NCBI GenBank assembly: GCA_002104895.1
Contig: MCFG01000130.1
Span: forward strand, 135,001 to 152,169
Direction of reading: 5' to 3'
Length of the DNA: 17,169 bases
DNA from: Anaeromyces robustus
Taxonomy: Eukaryota > Neocallimastigomycota > Neocallimastigomycetes > Neocallimastigales > Neocallimastigaceae
Shown here: positions 1 to 8,846 of the stretch, piece by piece
Numbering within the stretch: the first letter of the stretch is position 1
Layout: each line of letters opens with the position of its first letter
The notes under the pieces: generated by a model
Seen by the model: the letters and a program-made list of their open reading frames with translations, nothing else
Told to the model about the DNA's origin: nothing
Databases searched by the model: none
Made by a program: the position numbers and the translations under genes

Positions 1-1846
1 AAATTGTATTACATAGTATCTTTATTATATACATTATAATACTATTTATTAATGTTAATGCTAATGATATTGATATAAAATATGTTGATGCTAATTGGAT
101 GAGTTTTTGATTGTGTTAAATTTTTATAATATCATATAAAAGAAATAATTATTATTCTTTTTAAAACAAAAATATCCAGGTGATTATCCAATTAGTTATA
201 ATGCAATTATATCTGATAATCACTTTAATCTAACTGAAATGGTTGCTAGTTATTCAATTTGCTACCATCAAAGTCAAGTTAAAAATATTACAGATAATAA
301 TTTTGTACCAGTTAGAAACCTTTTTTACATTAAAAAAAAAATATCCAACTCTTGGAGAAGTACTTAGTAAAATACTTATTGTGACATGTAAAAAAGTATG
401 ATCTTAAAAAAGGAAGTTTAAGATATCAGATAAATAACTGAATATGATGATTTATTTAATGATGATGGATTTTGTTATCCAAACATTAATAGTAATTTTT
501 TTAAGATAATTATTATTTAGAAAAAGATGATGATTATGAAATTTTTTCTATAATATTAGAATTCAAAATATATTATAAATTAATTTATTCAACTAAATTT
601 GCTAAATATAGATTTTTCATAGTGTTCTATTAAAAACACTTAAGTTTAATACATTAATGAAATTGGTAACTTGGGTATATAGAAAAAATGGTAAATTGTG
701 TGGGTTAGGTTATATAAGTGTTCATTTAGTATTTTATATTATAATTGTTGTTCTTCAGTAAATCCTAAAATTGTTTTGATAATAATTGTTCTTGGAGCTA
801 TGAAGATGGTGAGTGATGTGGTATTGGTGAAATTATAACTAATTCAAAAATTCGCATTCATAACAAAAAAAACTTAAAAATATCTTATCACCAACATACC
901 TTTAACGAGTGATTTTAACCACTGTAATTGTCTTATTAAAATGGTCAATTTGTGTTAGATGTTACTGATAAATATTTATATGCTATGAATTCTCAGAATG
1001 CAAGAAAGATTGAATGTAACAAACCTGATAATCAAATTAATCATCATATTAAATTCAAAATAGTTGATAATATATATATATATATATATGTATTAAGAAC
1101 AATATGGTCGTCCTAAAGATTTTGTTTAAATGGTAATGTTTTGAATTTATATACAAGCAAGTATAAATATTTTGAATGGATTATTGAAAGGTTAAATGAT
1201 GAAAAAAAATAATTAATTTAATTAGTTCAATTAAAACTATTTTTTAAAATTCTAATATAGGTATTACAGAATTTAAACTTACACCTACTACAATTACCAC
1301 TTTAATTTCTTCATCATTAACTTTTAACACTGTTGAATCAACTGTTACTCCTAAACCTGGTTATATTATTTATGGGTTCTATCATATTTTTATTAATAAA
1401 TATATGTATGCTCCACAAAACATAAACCATAATAAAATTATTGTAAAACTCTGTGATAATTCTAATTATTCAAAATAGATAGTATTATCTTCTCGTAAAA
1501 GTTATTTCTACTCCATGGTTTATCCTGATTATTATTTACGTATTGACAATATTAAAAAAGGATCAATTAACTAAGGTAAATGTGATAAACAAGTTATTTA
1601 AGAACATAATAATGATGATTTCTTTGTTTCATTGTTTCATCTTTAGCTAATGGTAAATGTATTTGATTTTAAAATTCTAATGATATGTACATTGATGAAA
1701 TTGAATAAAATTTAAATAAATGTGCTAAAAAAAATAATGAACAACAATATATTTGGAATTATAATCCAACTTCAACAACTACACCTACTGTTTAACCTAC
1801 TTCTTACTCTGACTAGTATTTTGAAGCTTGTAAAAATAATCTATGA
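1..1846 (+). pseudogene. Decayed gene for a secreted dockerin-bearing protein (5' end cut by window)
   Basis: I see a broken coding sequence readable only by changing frame several times. Positions 3-107 read as a hydrophobic stretch ending near NVNAND, like a secretory signal peptide, and then meet a TGA. Positions 161-340 read as an ordinary soluble domain (GDYPISYNAIISDN, EMVASYSICYH) that I do not recognise. A dockerin follows at about 690-834. From 930 to 1200 a segment contains YLYAMNSQNARKIEC. The last frame (1263-1846) starts with a Thr/Ser/Pro linker and ends with TSTTTPT and FEACKNN before a TGA. It may be a beta-trefoil-like module, but that is a guess. In that last frame stops lie at 1476, 1572, 1599, 1664, 1670, 1706, 1793 and 1814. 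In life such proteins are exported and bound into the extracellular cellulosome. A (TA)n tract at 1071-1089 also interrupts it. Decay is certain; the exact original protein is not. Confidence 0.75.
690..834 (+). other. Fungal dockerin (CBM10-like) domain remnant
   Basis: The segment reads, across frames, as W-V-R-L-Y-K-C (704 onward), then CCSSVNPKIV (about 748-777), then NNCSWSYEDGE-stop-CGIG (781-828). This matches the cysteine-rich pattern of Neocallimastigomycete dockerins: a Cys pair, a CC motif, then an aromatic/Asp/Gly stretch ending in WCGI. The expected Trp of WCGI is a TGA at 814-816. One frameshift separates CCSSVNPKIV from the NNCSW half. Dockerins of this type anchor plant-cell-wall enzymes to fungal scaffoldins. 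The match is from pattern memory, not from a profile search. Confidence 0.75.
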
Positions 1847-1882
1847 AAAAGCATATAATATAGCATATATTACATGCTTTTT
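1846..1882. repeat. Inverted repeat directly after the pseudogene stop
   Basis: Arms at 1846-1862 and 1866-1882 are 17 bp each and complementary at 16 of 17 positions, with a 3-nt loop GCA. The left arm begins AAAAAGCAT and the right arm ends ATGCTTTTT. It overlaps the last base of the TGA at 1844-1846. It could be a 3'-end-processing or termination structure of the old gene, or a chance AT-rich palindrome, although the G/C pairs in the stem make pure chance less likely. Confidence 0.6.
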
Positions 1883-2213
1883 TATAATATTTGTATAATG
1901 TATAATATAAATAATGTTATTATAACTAATAAATTTTATATATATATAAAATATTTTTTATATAAAGTTTATATGTATATATAATAATATATAATAATGC
2001 TTGTACTACTTTTTCGTGGGATATAAATATATAAAATTAGTAATAATTTATATACAATTTTTTTAAGAATTAATAACAATCCATAAAATTAATTATATAT
2101 TCTTTAATAGGTTTTAATATGTATTTTTTTTGAAAAATTTTTATATGATGGATGATTTATTAATTTTTCAATATATTTAAATTTGAAAAATAATTTATAT
2201 TTATCATATTAAA

Positions 2214-2216
<3 letters not shown>
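1883..2216. other. AT-rich spacer without a gene
   Basis: About 330 bases of almost pure A and T with short (TA)n stretches. I see no reading frame, RNA gene or clear motif. It should hold the promoter of the first ankyrin gene. Confidence 0.6.

Positions 2217-2261
<45 letters not shown>
2217..2261. repeat. Poly(A) tract of 45 A, 32 bp before an ATG
   Basis: An uninterrupted run of 45 adenines lies just upstream of the first ankyrin gene (ATG 2293). Long poly(dA:dT) tracts resist nucleosomes and often lie in fungal promoters. It could instead be the tail of an old retroposed copy on the + strand, but nothing recognisable precedes it. Confidence 0.85.
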
Positions 2262-2263
<2 letters not shown>

Positions 2264-2292
2264 ATATATATAATAGCATTAATATAATTAAT

Positions 2293-4272
2293 ATGAATGA
2301 TATTAGCAAAAAAATAATTGAAATTATACAAATTAAAAATAATTTACAATTAAAAAAAATTATTCAAAAAAATTTTGATAAAATAAATTTCAACGAAAAT
2401 TTATATGAAACAGCAATTAATAATAATGATTTAAAAGCATTAAAATTTTTATGCGAAAAAGATAATAAAAATAAAGACATTATTTCAGCCTTTTACACAC
2501 GTGGTTTTTTAACAACAGAAATTTTAGAGTATGTATTAAAAATTGGCTATAATATAACACCAATTTCTATAATTGATTTTGTTAAAGATGAAAGAAAAGA
2601 TTTATTTAAAATAATTTATGATTATTTTATATTAAATAATGAATTTATTATAAAATTACTTTTATATTATAAAAATAAAAAGTCACTATCTACCCAAGAT
2701 TTAAATAAAATTTTATTTAATAAAATTAAAAAAATCGATGTTAATAATAAAGATAAAAATGGCAATACACCTCTAATTATTGCATGCAAAAATAATAATG
2801 ACATTTTAATAAATTATTTAATAAATTTAGGTGCTGATGTAAATATAGAAAATGAAGACAAAGAAACACCTTTAATTATATCGATGAATGAATTTTACAA
2901 AAGAAATACAAGTAACAAATATGAAGATTATGAAAAAAGAATAATTAAATATTTAATTGCTTCCGGTGCAAATATAAAAAAGGAAAATAAATTTGGAAAA
3001 ACTCCTTTAATTATTGCATGTGAAAATAGAGATTTATCTATGGTAAAATATTTATTACATAACATAAAAATAGTTGATACAATAAGTAGGAATGGGAATA
3101 CCCCATTGTTGGCTGCATGTAATAGTACTTATAAAAATGAAATGGTAATAAAATATTTAATTGAAAAAGGAGCAGATGTGAATAAAGAAAATAAAAATGG
3201 CGATACTCCTTTATTAATTGCTTGTAATAGTACATATGTAAATGATACTGTAATAAAATATTTAATTGAAAAAGGTGCCAATATTAACAAAGAGAATATA
3301 CAGGGTAATACTCCTTTATTAACTTTATGTTATAATCCTTATAGAAACGAAGCAATAATAAAATATTTAATTAATAAAGGAGTGGATATTAATAAAGAAA
3401 ATAAAAAAGGTAATACACCTTTATTGGTAGCTTGTAATAGTTCATTTAAAAATGAAACAATAATAAAATGTCTTATAGATAAAGGAGCAATAATAAATAA
3501 AGAAAATAAGGAAGGAGATACACCTTTATTAAATGCTTGTTGTTGTACATTTAATTTTCATGAAAATGATATTATAGTAGATTATTTAATTAAAAATGGA
3601 GCAGATATAAGTAAAACTAATAATAATGGTAATACCCCGTTATTGAATGCATGTAATAGTACTTATAGAAATGAAAATTTAGTAAAATATTTAATTGAAA
3701 AAGATATTAATAGTATAAATAAAGAAAATAAAAATGGTGATACACCATTAATTTTAGCTATTCAAATTTATTATAAAAATAAAAAAAAATATGAAAATAA
3801 AAAAATAATTGAACATTTAATTGAAAAAGGAGCTGATATAAATAAAGAAAATCAGCAAGGTGATACCCCTCTAATATTAGCTTTTAAATTTAGTGATATA
3901 ACTATGGTTGAATATTTACTTAATCATGGAGCCGATGTTAATAAAGGAAACTGCAATAATGATACCCTTTTAACTTTAGCAACCAAATTAAAAAATGAAA
4001 ATTTAATTAGCTTTTTAATAAATCATGGAGCTGACATCAATAAAAGTAATCAAAAAGGTGAAATACCTTTAATTATTATAATTAATACTTTTTATCCAAG
4101 ATTTGAATATGATAAAAAAATAAGAATAATAAAATACTTTGTTAAAAATGGAGCTAATATAAATAAAGAAGATAAATATGGTAATACACCTTTTCTTGTT
4201 GCATGTAAAAAAGGTGAAATAACTATTGTAAAATATTTTCTTAATGTTATAAAAGATATAGTTAAAAATTAA
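2293..4272 (+). CDS. Ankyrin-repeat protein, 659 aa (first of a tandem pair)
   Basis: Single-exon gene. Residues 1-153 form a helical N-terminal region with degenerate ankyrin-like stretches (AINNNDLKALKFL, FYTRGFLTTEILEYVL) that is also present in the next gene. From residue 154 to the end I count 14 ankyrin repeats of the form NGNTPLLxAC...IIKYLIEKGADINKEN. Repeats 4-7 (residues 266-405) are 35 aa long instead of the usual 33, with an NSTYxNE-like insertion between the two helices. Ankyrin repeats make an elongated solenoid that binds partner proteins. No enzymatic domain, signal peptide or membrane segment is visible, so it is probably an intracellular scaffold or adaptor of unknown partner. 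Codons are strongly A/T-ending, unlike the Hsp70 gene, suggesting modest expression. The ATG at 2293 is chosen because the sequence upstream is homopolymer. The downstream neighbour in the same direction is a paralog. Confidence 0.9.
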   Translation: MNDISKKIIEIIQIKNNLQLKKIIQKNFDKINFNENLYETAINNNDLKALKFLCEKDNKNKDIISAFYTRGFLTTEILEYVLKIGYNITPISIIDFVKDERKDLFKIIYDYFILNNEFIIKLLLYYKNKKSLSTQDLNKILFNKIKKIDVNNKDKNGNTPLIIACKNNNDILINYLINLGADVNIENEDKETPLIISMNEFYKRNTSNKYEDYEKRIIKYLIASGANIKKENKFGKTPLIIACENRDLSMVKYLLHNIKIVDTISRNGNTPLLAACNSTYKNEMVIKYLIEKGADVNKENKNGDTPLLIACNSTYVNDTVIKYLIEKGANINKENIQGNTPLLTLCYNPYRNEAIIKYLINKGVDINKENKKGNTPLLVACNSSFKNETIIKCLIDKGAIINKENKEGDTPLLNACCCTFNFHENDIIVDYLIKNGADISKTNNNGNTPLLNACNSTYRNENLVKYLIEKDINSINKENKNGDTPLILAIQIYYKNKKKYENKKIIEHLIEKGADINKENQQGDTPLILAFKFSDITMVEYLLNHGADVNKGNCNNDTLLTLATKLKNENLISFLINHGADINKSNQKGEIPLIIIINTFYPRFEYDKKIRIIKYFVKNGANINKEDKYGNTPFLVACKKGEITIVKYFLNVIKDIVKN

Positions 4273-4471
4273 ACATAATAATTAATTAATTAATTAATTA
4301 ATACACTAAGAAATAAAAAAATAAATAAATTAAAAAATATTATATTACATATAATATTAATTAAAATTACTTTTTTTAATTTATTAAAATATTTTTGTAT
4401 AATTAAAACTAATAATTAATATTAATGATATTAATTTAATAAAACTAATAATATATAGCTTTCTAATATTC

Positions 4472-4633
<162 letters not shown>

Positions 4634-4637
4634 CTTG

Positions 4638-4747
4638 TTCAATTATTGTTGATTTTTGAACTTGAAATTACATTTTGTTTTAAGAAAATAAATTCAATTA
4701 TTGTTGATTTCTAGACTTGGAATTACATTTTGTTTTAAGAAAATAAA
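4638..4747. repeat. 55-bp tandem duplication (two copies)
   Basis: Copy one is 4638-4692 and copy two is 4693-4747. Both start TTCAATTATTGTTGATTT and end TTTTAAGAAAATAAA, with 51 of 55 positions identical. It lies about 70 bp upstream of the second ankyrin gene, so it is inside its likely promoter or 5' leader. Confidence 0.85.
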
Positions 4748-4817
4748 AATTAAGTAAATAAATAAATAATTAATAATAATAATAATAACAGTTTCATAAA
4801 ATAAATATATAGATTAA

Positions 4818-7598
4818 ATGTACCATCCTAAAATTGTTGAGCAAGTAACTAAAATAATTAAAACAAAAAATAATTTTGAATTAAAAAAAATATTAAAAGA
4901 AAATTTGGAGGATGCAAAATCAAATGAAGATTTGTATAAAAATAATTTTTATATTTTCAATTCTATACTTTATAATGACAAAGTATTTAAAATAGCAATT
5001 AAAAATAATAATATAGAAGCAATAGAGATAATATGTAAAAATGTTATGGAAGATAATATTATTGGTTTGTTTTATAAAAAGAATTATTTAACATGCGAAT
5101 TATTTAAATATTTGCTAAATCGTGGCTATAATATACAATCAGATATATTTTGTGATTTTATCGATAATAAAAGAAATGATTTTTTCAAGATAATTATGAA
5201 TGACTATATTTTTAATAATGAATTTATTGTAAAATTACTTTTATTTCGTAAAAATAAAATAACATTATCAACACAAAATTTTAAAGAAATTATTTCAAAA
5301 CAAGTGAAAAAAATTGATGTTAATAAATTCAATCGCAAAATATTCACTAAGTATATTGAAGATACTGCTTTAACTCTAGCTTGTAAACAAGATAATATAA
5401 CTATTGTAAAAAGTTTAATTGACTTAGGTGCAAATATTAATGATGTAAATTATGATGATAATTCTCCTTTAATATTAGCATGTTTTAATGAAAATATAAA
5501 TATGATAAAATATTTAGTATCAAAAGGAGTAGATATAAATAAAGAAAATTATAAAACTGGAAATACACCTCTATCAATTGTATGTAATAAAGGAAATATT
5601 ACCCTTGTAAAATATTTTAGAGATATGGGAGCTGATATTAATAGAAGAAATAAAGATGGTAATACACCTTTAATGTATGCTTGTGATATACCATATGATT
5701 CAAAGGATAATATAAATGTTATAGAATATTTAATTAAAAAAGGTGCTGATGTAAATATAAGAAATAAAGATGGAGATTCAGCGTTAATAAAAGCAATCGA
5801 AAATGGTCAAACTTATGAAAGAAATAGAAGCAATATAAATATGGATTTAATAGAATGTTTAATAAAAAATGGTGCTAATGTTAATGTAATAAATAAAAAT
5901 GGAGATTCACCGTTAATAAAGGCAATCGAAAATGGTCGAATTTATGAAAGAAATATAAGCAATTTAAATATGGATTTAATAGAATGTTTAATAAAAAATG
6001 GTGCTAATGTTAATGTAATAAATAAAGATGGAGATTCACCGTTAATAAAAGCAATCAAAAATGGTCGAACTTATGAAAGAAATAGAAGCAATACAAATAT
6101 GGATTTAATAGAATATTTAATAGAAAATGGTGCTAATGTTAATGTAATAAATAATAATAATGAAACCCCGGTAACTTTAGCTTGTAGTGACCGTGATATA
6201 GATCTATTAATATATTTAAACGACTATGGGGCAAATTTAAATTATTATCATGCCCCCTTAAATAATAATCCTTTATATATAGCTATGGTTAATGAAGAAC
6301 TACTTATAATAAATTATCTTTGTAATCATAATATACAAATAAATCTTAATAGTACAGATAAATATGGTAATACTTTATTATTAACTGCTTGTGAAAAAAA
6401 TAATTATTCTTTAGCAATGTATTTGATTGAAAAAGGAGCAGATATAAATAAAGAAAATGAACTAAATGGAAATACACCTTTAATAAATATATGTGACTAT
6501 TATTATTTCGAAAGGTATGATAATTATTTATTAGTAAACAGTTTAGTTAAATATGGTGCAGATATAAATAAAGAAAATCATCGTCATTGGACTCCGTTAT
6601 CTATTTCATATGAATTAAGAAATGAAAAAGTAACGCAATATTTGATAAAAGCTGGAGCAAATATAGATAAAGGTTCGATTTATCATTATGTTACATATTC
6701 TGAGTTTAAGAAATGTTATTATCATATGAAATTAAATCCTTATATATTTGATAATATGTATAGCGAAGATTTAATTAAAACTCTTATTGAACACGGAATT
6801 GATGTTAATATTGAAGATAATTATGGATCTACACCATTTATTATGATATTTAATAGCATTCGTAATGATATTAAATTAATAAAACGAGTGATAAGATTAT
6901 TAATTAAAAAAGGAGCAGATATAAATAAAGAAAATAAATTTGGTTATACCCCATTAATGTTTGCAACAATTAGAAATAATATTAAAGCTTTAGATTTACT
7001 TATTCAATTTAAAGCAGACATTAATAAAGAAAACAAATATAATAATACTGCTTTAATAAAAGCATGTAAATTTAATAAAGTATCTTTACCTATAATTAAA
7101 TATTTAATTAAAAAAGGAGCAGATATTAATAAACGCAATAGAGAAAATATTAACGCATTTATGATTGCATGTAGAAAAAGAAATGTAAATCTAATCAAAT
7201 TTTTAATTGATAAAGGAGCTGATGTCAATATTCAAAATAAAAATAATGGAAGAACTCCTCTATTTATGATTTGTAGTCGTAATAATAAAAATAATGAATC
7301 TTTTAGAATTATAAGATATTTAGTTAAAAACGGTGCAGATATTAATCATACTAATAATAATGGAGATACACCTTTAATTTTCGCTTGTAAAAATAGTAGA
7401 AATAAACGTATTATAAAATATTTAATAAATCAAGGAGCAAAAATTAATGAAGTTAATAATAATGGTGAAACTGCTTTACAGGTTGCTCGTAAATATGCAT
7501 TTGAAGATAAAGAAATAATAAAATTTTTAATTAAAAATGGAGCAAAAGAAAATCCAGATATAGAACAAATAGAACAAATAGAACAAAAAGAACCATAA
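4818..7598 (+). CDS. Ankyrin-repeat protein, 926 aa (second of a tandem pair)
   Basis: Single-exon gene. Residues 1 to about 180 resemble the N-terminal region of the upstream gene. The shared order is: a KIIKTKNNFELKKIL-like helix, an FYKKNYLTCELFKYLL-like helix, then NNEFIVKLLL, TLSTQ and KKIDVN. About 19 ankyrin repeats follow to residue 910, most with the TPL and GADINKEN signatures. Some units carry inserts of 5 to 15 residues, and one (around residues 618-650) has a long Tyr-rich insertion before the next repeat. Residues 317-445 are three nearly identical 43-residue units. The C terminus is a short Glu/Gln tail with an EQI repeat. It has no catalytic domain, signal peptide or membrane helix, so it is probably an intracellular protein-binding scaffold of unknown partner. 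The ATG at 4818 follows an AT-rich leader. The repeats differ from the first gene in number and order, so the pair has diverged. Confidence 0.9.
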   Translation: MYHPKIVEQVTKIIKTKNNFELKKILKENLEDAKSNEDLYKNNFYIFNSILYNDKVFKIAIKNNNIEAIEIICKNVMEDNIIGLFYKKNYLTCELFKYLLNRGYNIQSDIFCDFIDNKRNDFFKIIMNDYIFNNEFIVKLLLFRKNKITLSTQNFKEIISKQVKKIDVNKFNRKIFTKYIEDTALTLACKQDNITIVKSLIDLGANINDVNYDDNSPLILACFNENINMIKYLVSKGVDINKENYKTGNTPLSIVCNKGNITLVKYFRDMGADINRRNKDGNTPLMYACDIPYDSKDNINVIEYLIKKGADVNIRNKDGDSALIKAIENGQTYERNRSNINMDLIECLIKNGANVNVINKNGDSPLIKAIENGRIYERNISNLNMDLIECLIKNGANVNVINKDGDSPLIKAIKNGRTYERNRSNTNMDLIEYLIENGANVNVINNNNETPVTLACSDRDIDLLIYLNDYGANLNYYHAPLNNNPLYIAMVNEELLIINYLCNHNIQINLNSTDKYGNTLLLTACEKNNYSLAMYLIEKGADINKENELNGNTPLINICDYYYFERYDNYLLVNSLVKYGADINKENHRHWTPLSISYELRNEKVTQYLIKAGANIDKGSIYHYVTYSEFKKCYYHMKLNPYIFDNMYSEDLIKTLIEHGIDVNIEDNYGSTPFIMIFNSIRNDIKLIKRVIRLLIKKGADINKENKFGYTPLMFATIRNNIKALDLLIQFKADINKENKYNNTALIKACKFNKVSLPIIKYLIKKGADINKRNRENINAFMIACRKRNVNLIKFLIDKGADVNIQNKNNGRTPLFMICSRNNKNNESFRIIRYLVKNGADINHTNNNGDTPLIFACKNSRNKRIIKYLINQGAKINEVNNNGETALQVARKYAFEDKEIIKFLIKNGAKENPDIEQIEQIEQKEP
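5766..6152 (+). repeat. Three tandem 129-bp units inside the second ankyrin gene
   Basis: Units start at 5766, 5895 and 6024. By eye, units 1 and 2 differ at about 7 of 129 positions and units 1 and 3 at about 6. Each encodes a 43-residue ankyrin repeat with a 10-residue insert around YERNxSN. The other repeats in the gene are far more divergent at the DNA level, which points to recent unequal exchange or slippage. Confidence 0.9.
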
Positions 7599-7612
7599 AT
7601 AGAATAATTAAA

Positions 7613-7786
<174 letters not shown>

Positions 7787-7864
7787 TATTCATTTATTTA
7801 TTATAAAATTATAAATAAAATAAAATATCATTAACAATAATGTTAATAAAAATAAATAAATTTG

Positions 7865-8042
7865 ATTTTAAAAAAAGAAAGTTTTTTTTTTTTTCTTTTC
7901 TTTTTTTTTTTTTTAATCTTTATATAGTTTAATGTTTTTTTTTTTTTTGTTTTTTTTTTTTGTTTTTTGTCTGTTTGTTTGTTTTGCCTTATTTAATTTT
8001 GCTTTTGTTTTATTTTATTTTATTTTATTTTATTTTATTTTT
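7865..8042. repeat. T-rich tract with (TTTTA)n
   Basis: On the + strand this is almost entirely T with a few C and G, including runs of more than 10 T, TTTG/TTTC interruptions, a (TTTG)n patch near 7971-7985 and seven or so TTTTA units at about 8007-8041. It has no coding potential. It lies downstream of the 3' end of the SRP RNA gene, which is transcribed towards it. Confidence 0.8.
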
Positions 8043-8103
8043 AATATTAAAATTTTATGTAAAAAAATAAAAAATAAAATAAAAATTATTTATAATAATA
8101 TTT

Positions 8104-8110
8104 AAAAAAA
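8104..8110 (-). terminator. Pol III terminator (T7) of the SRP RNA gene
   Basis: On the - strand a run of seven T follows GGACGAAATTC at the point where the GC-rich island ends. Runs of four or more T on the coding strand terminate RNA polymerase III. Confidence 0.75.
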
Positions 8111-8405
8111 GAATTTCGTCCGATAACTATTATTATAAGCAGAAGTAGGTTCTTACTCAAGCCAGCTATCTCAATCACCGTACTAAGCGAGTGGTTTTCG
8201 CTGCTCTGTTGCCAGCCTCACGCGTTGCCCACTTCGTTAATAACCTTGTCAAAGGACTTACATCCTCCAACGAATGTTAACTCAGCACTTGAATAAGACC
8301 GACTCTCTACATAAGAAAGTCCTAAATCACAATCTTATAACTCATATCGTCCTACATTCAGTCACTCAGAAGTTTAGCTTACAGATATACACCACTATAC
8401 CCAAC
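8108..8405 (-). ncRNA. Signal recognition particle RNA (7SL-type)
   Basis: This is the RNA scaffold of the signal recognition particle, which pauses translation of secretory proteins and targets them to the ER. The 310 bases at 8111-8420 are about 41% G+C by my count, against surroundings of almost pure A/T, and have no coding frame. Read on the - strand, 8402-8377 begins GGGTATAGTGGTGTATATC then TGTAA. It lines up with the metazoan 7SL Alu-domain start mostly through transitions. The segment at 8219-8189 reads GAGGCTGGCAACAGAGCAGC then AAAACC. This is the helix 8 core that binds SRP54, with a GCAA tetraloop (8209-8212) closed by CUG/CAG and the AGCAG of the symmetric loop. Helix 5 is supported by pairing of 8334-8340 with 8133-8139, 8345-8349 with 8121-8125, and 8291-8298 with 8151-8158. 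The length of about 298 nt suits a fungal SRP RNA. The exact ends are estimates. Confidence 0.9.
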
Positions 8406-8428
8406 TGATTTATGGAGGGATAAAACTT

Positions 8429-8436
8429 TATTTATA
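8429..8436 (-). promoter_or_regulatory. TATA-like box upstream of SRP RNA
   Basis: TATAAATA on the - strand lies 24-31 bp upstream of the predicted RNA start at about 8405. This is the spacing expected for an external TATA element of a Pol III gene. An AT-rich background makes such boxes common, so spacing is the main support. Inside the RNA, box A-like (around 8384-8400) and box B-like (around 8341-8356) sequences are also present. Confidence 0.45.
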
Positions 8437-8467
8437 AAATGAATTATTTTCGAAAATTTAAATTTTT

Positions 8468-8750
8468 ATGGATCAACAACATTTATTATGATTGGATAAT
8501 TATTTTGATAAACCAATATATATTATTATTGATCAATATTCACAAAAAACAAAATTAAAAAAAAACATATTCTTATTAATATTACTTATTTAAATATAAA
8601 TGTTATAATTTAAATATAATAAATTATTTGGTAACTAAATCAATTAGAGACTATTCTTATTCAAAAAATCAATGTAGATAAGGAAAATACAATATATACT
8701 TTGCTCTTTAAAGTAATAATATGTATTTTATATTTTACTTTAATATAAAA
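8468..8750 (+). pseudogene. Possible decayed ankyrin-gene debris
   Basis: From ATG 8468 the frame reads MDQQHLL, a TGA, then LDNYFDKPIYIIIDQYSQ and a hydrophobic end at a TAA. Further on, fragments read IINYLVTK and QKINVDKENTIYTLLFK in two frames. These resemble the NYLIxKG and ADINKENxxxTPLL parts of the ankyrin repeats in the two upstream genes. The similarity is short and frame-broken, so this is a weak call. It could be chance in Ile/Lys/Asn-rich translations. Confidence 0.25.
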
Positions 8751-8797
8751 TTCTATTATATTTATAATTCCAATTTTTGTAATATGGAAATTATTTT

Positions 8798-8800
<3 letters not shown>

Positions 8801-8844
<44 letters not shown>
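8801..8844. repeat. (ATTT)11 microsatellite
   Basis: An uninterrupted ATTT tract of 44 bp, the same motif as the long tract between the ankyrin genes. Confidence 0.9.

Positions 8845-8846
<2 letters not shown>

Noticed and set aside
1263-1846. A variant genetic code with TAA/TAG read as glutamine, as in some ciliates
   Set aside because: The same frame needs frameshifts and also contains TGA. Intact CAA codons remain, and the neighbouring ankyrin and Hsp70 genes use many CAA codons and end normally in TAA. Decay explains it better.
3038-3235. Minus-strand open frames inside the ankyrin genes (3038-3235 and 7004-7228)
   Set aside because: They are antisense shadows of repetitive coding DNA with low-complexity Leu/Tyr/Phe translations.
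8111-8301. An open + strand frame of about 60 codons through the GC-rich island, without a clear start
   Set aside because: It is the complement of the structured SRP RNA. It has no plausible start or protein family, and openness over such a short GC-richer segment is expected by chance.
8338-8405. tRNA-like or tRNA-derived SINE head suggested by GTATAGTGGTG and CGAT
   Set aside because: No tRNA cloverleaf forms. The same bases align with the Alu domain and Pol III boxes of 7SL RNA, and helix 8 is present downstream.
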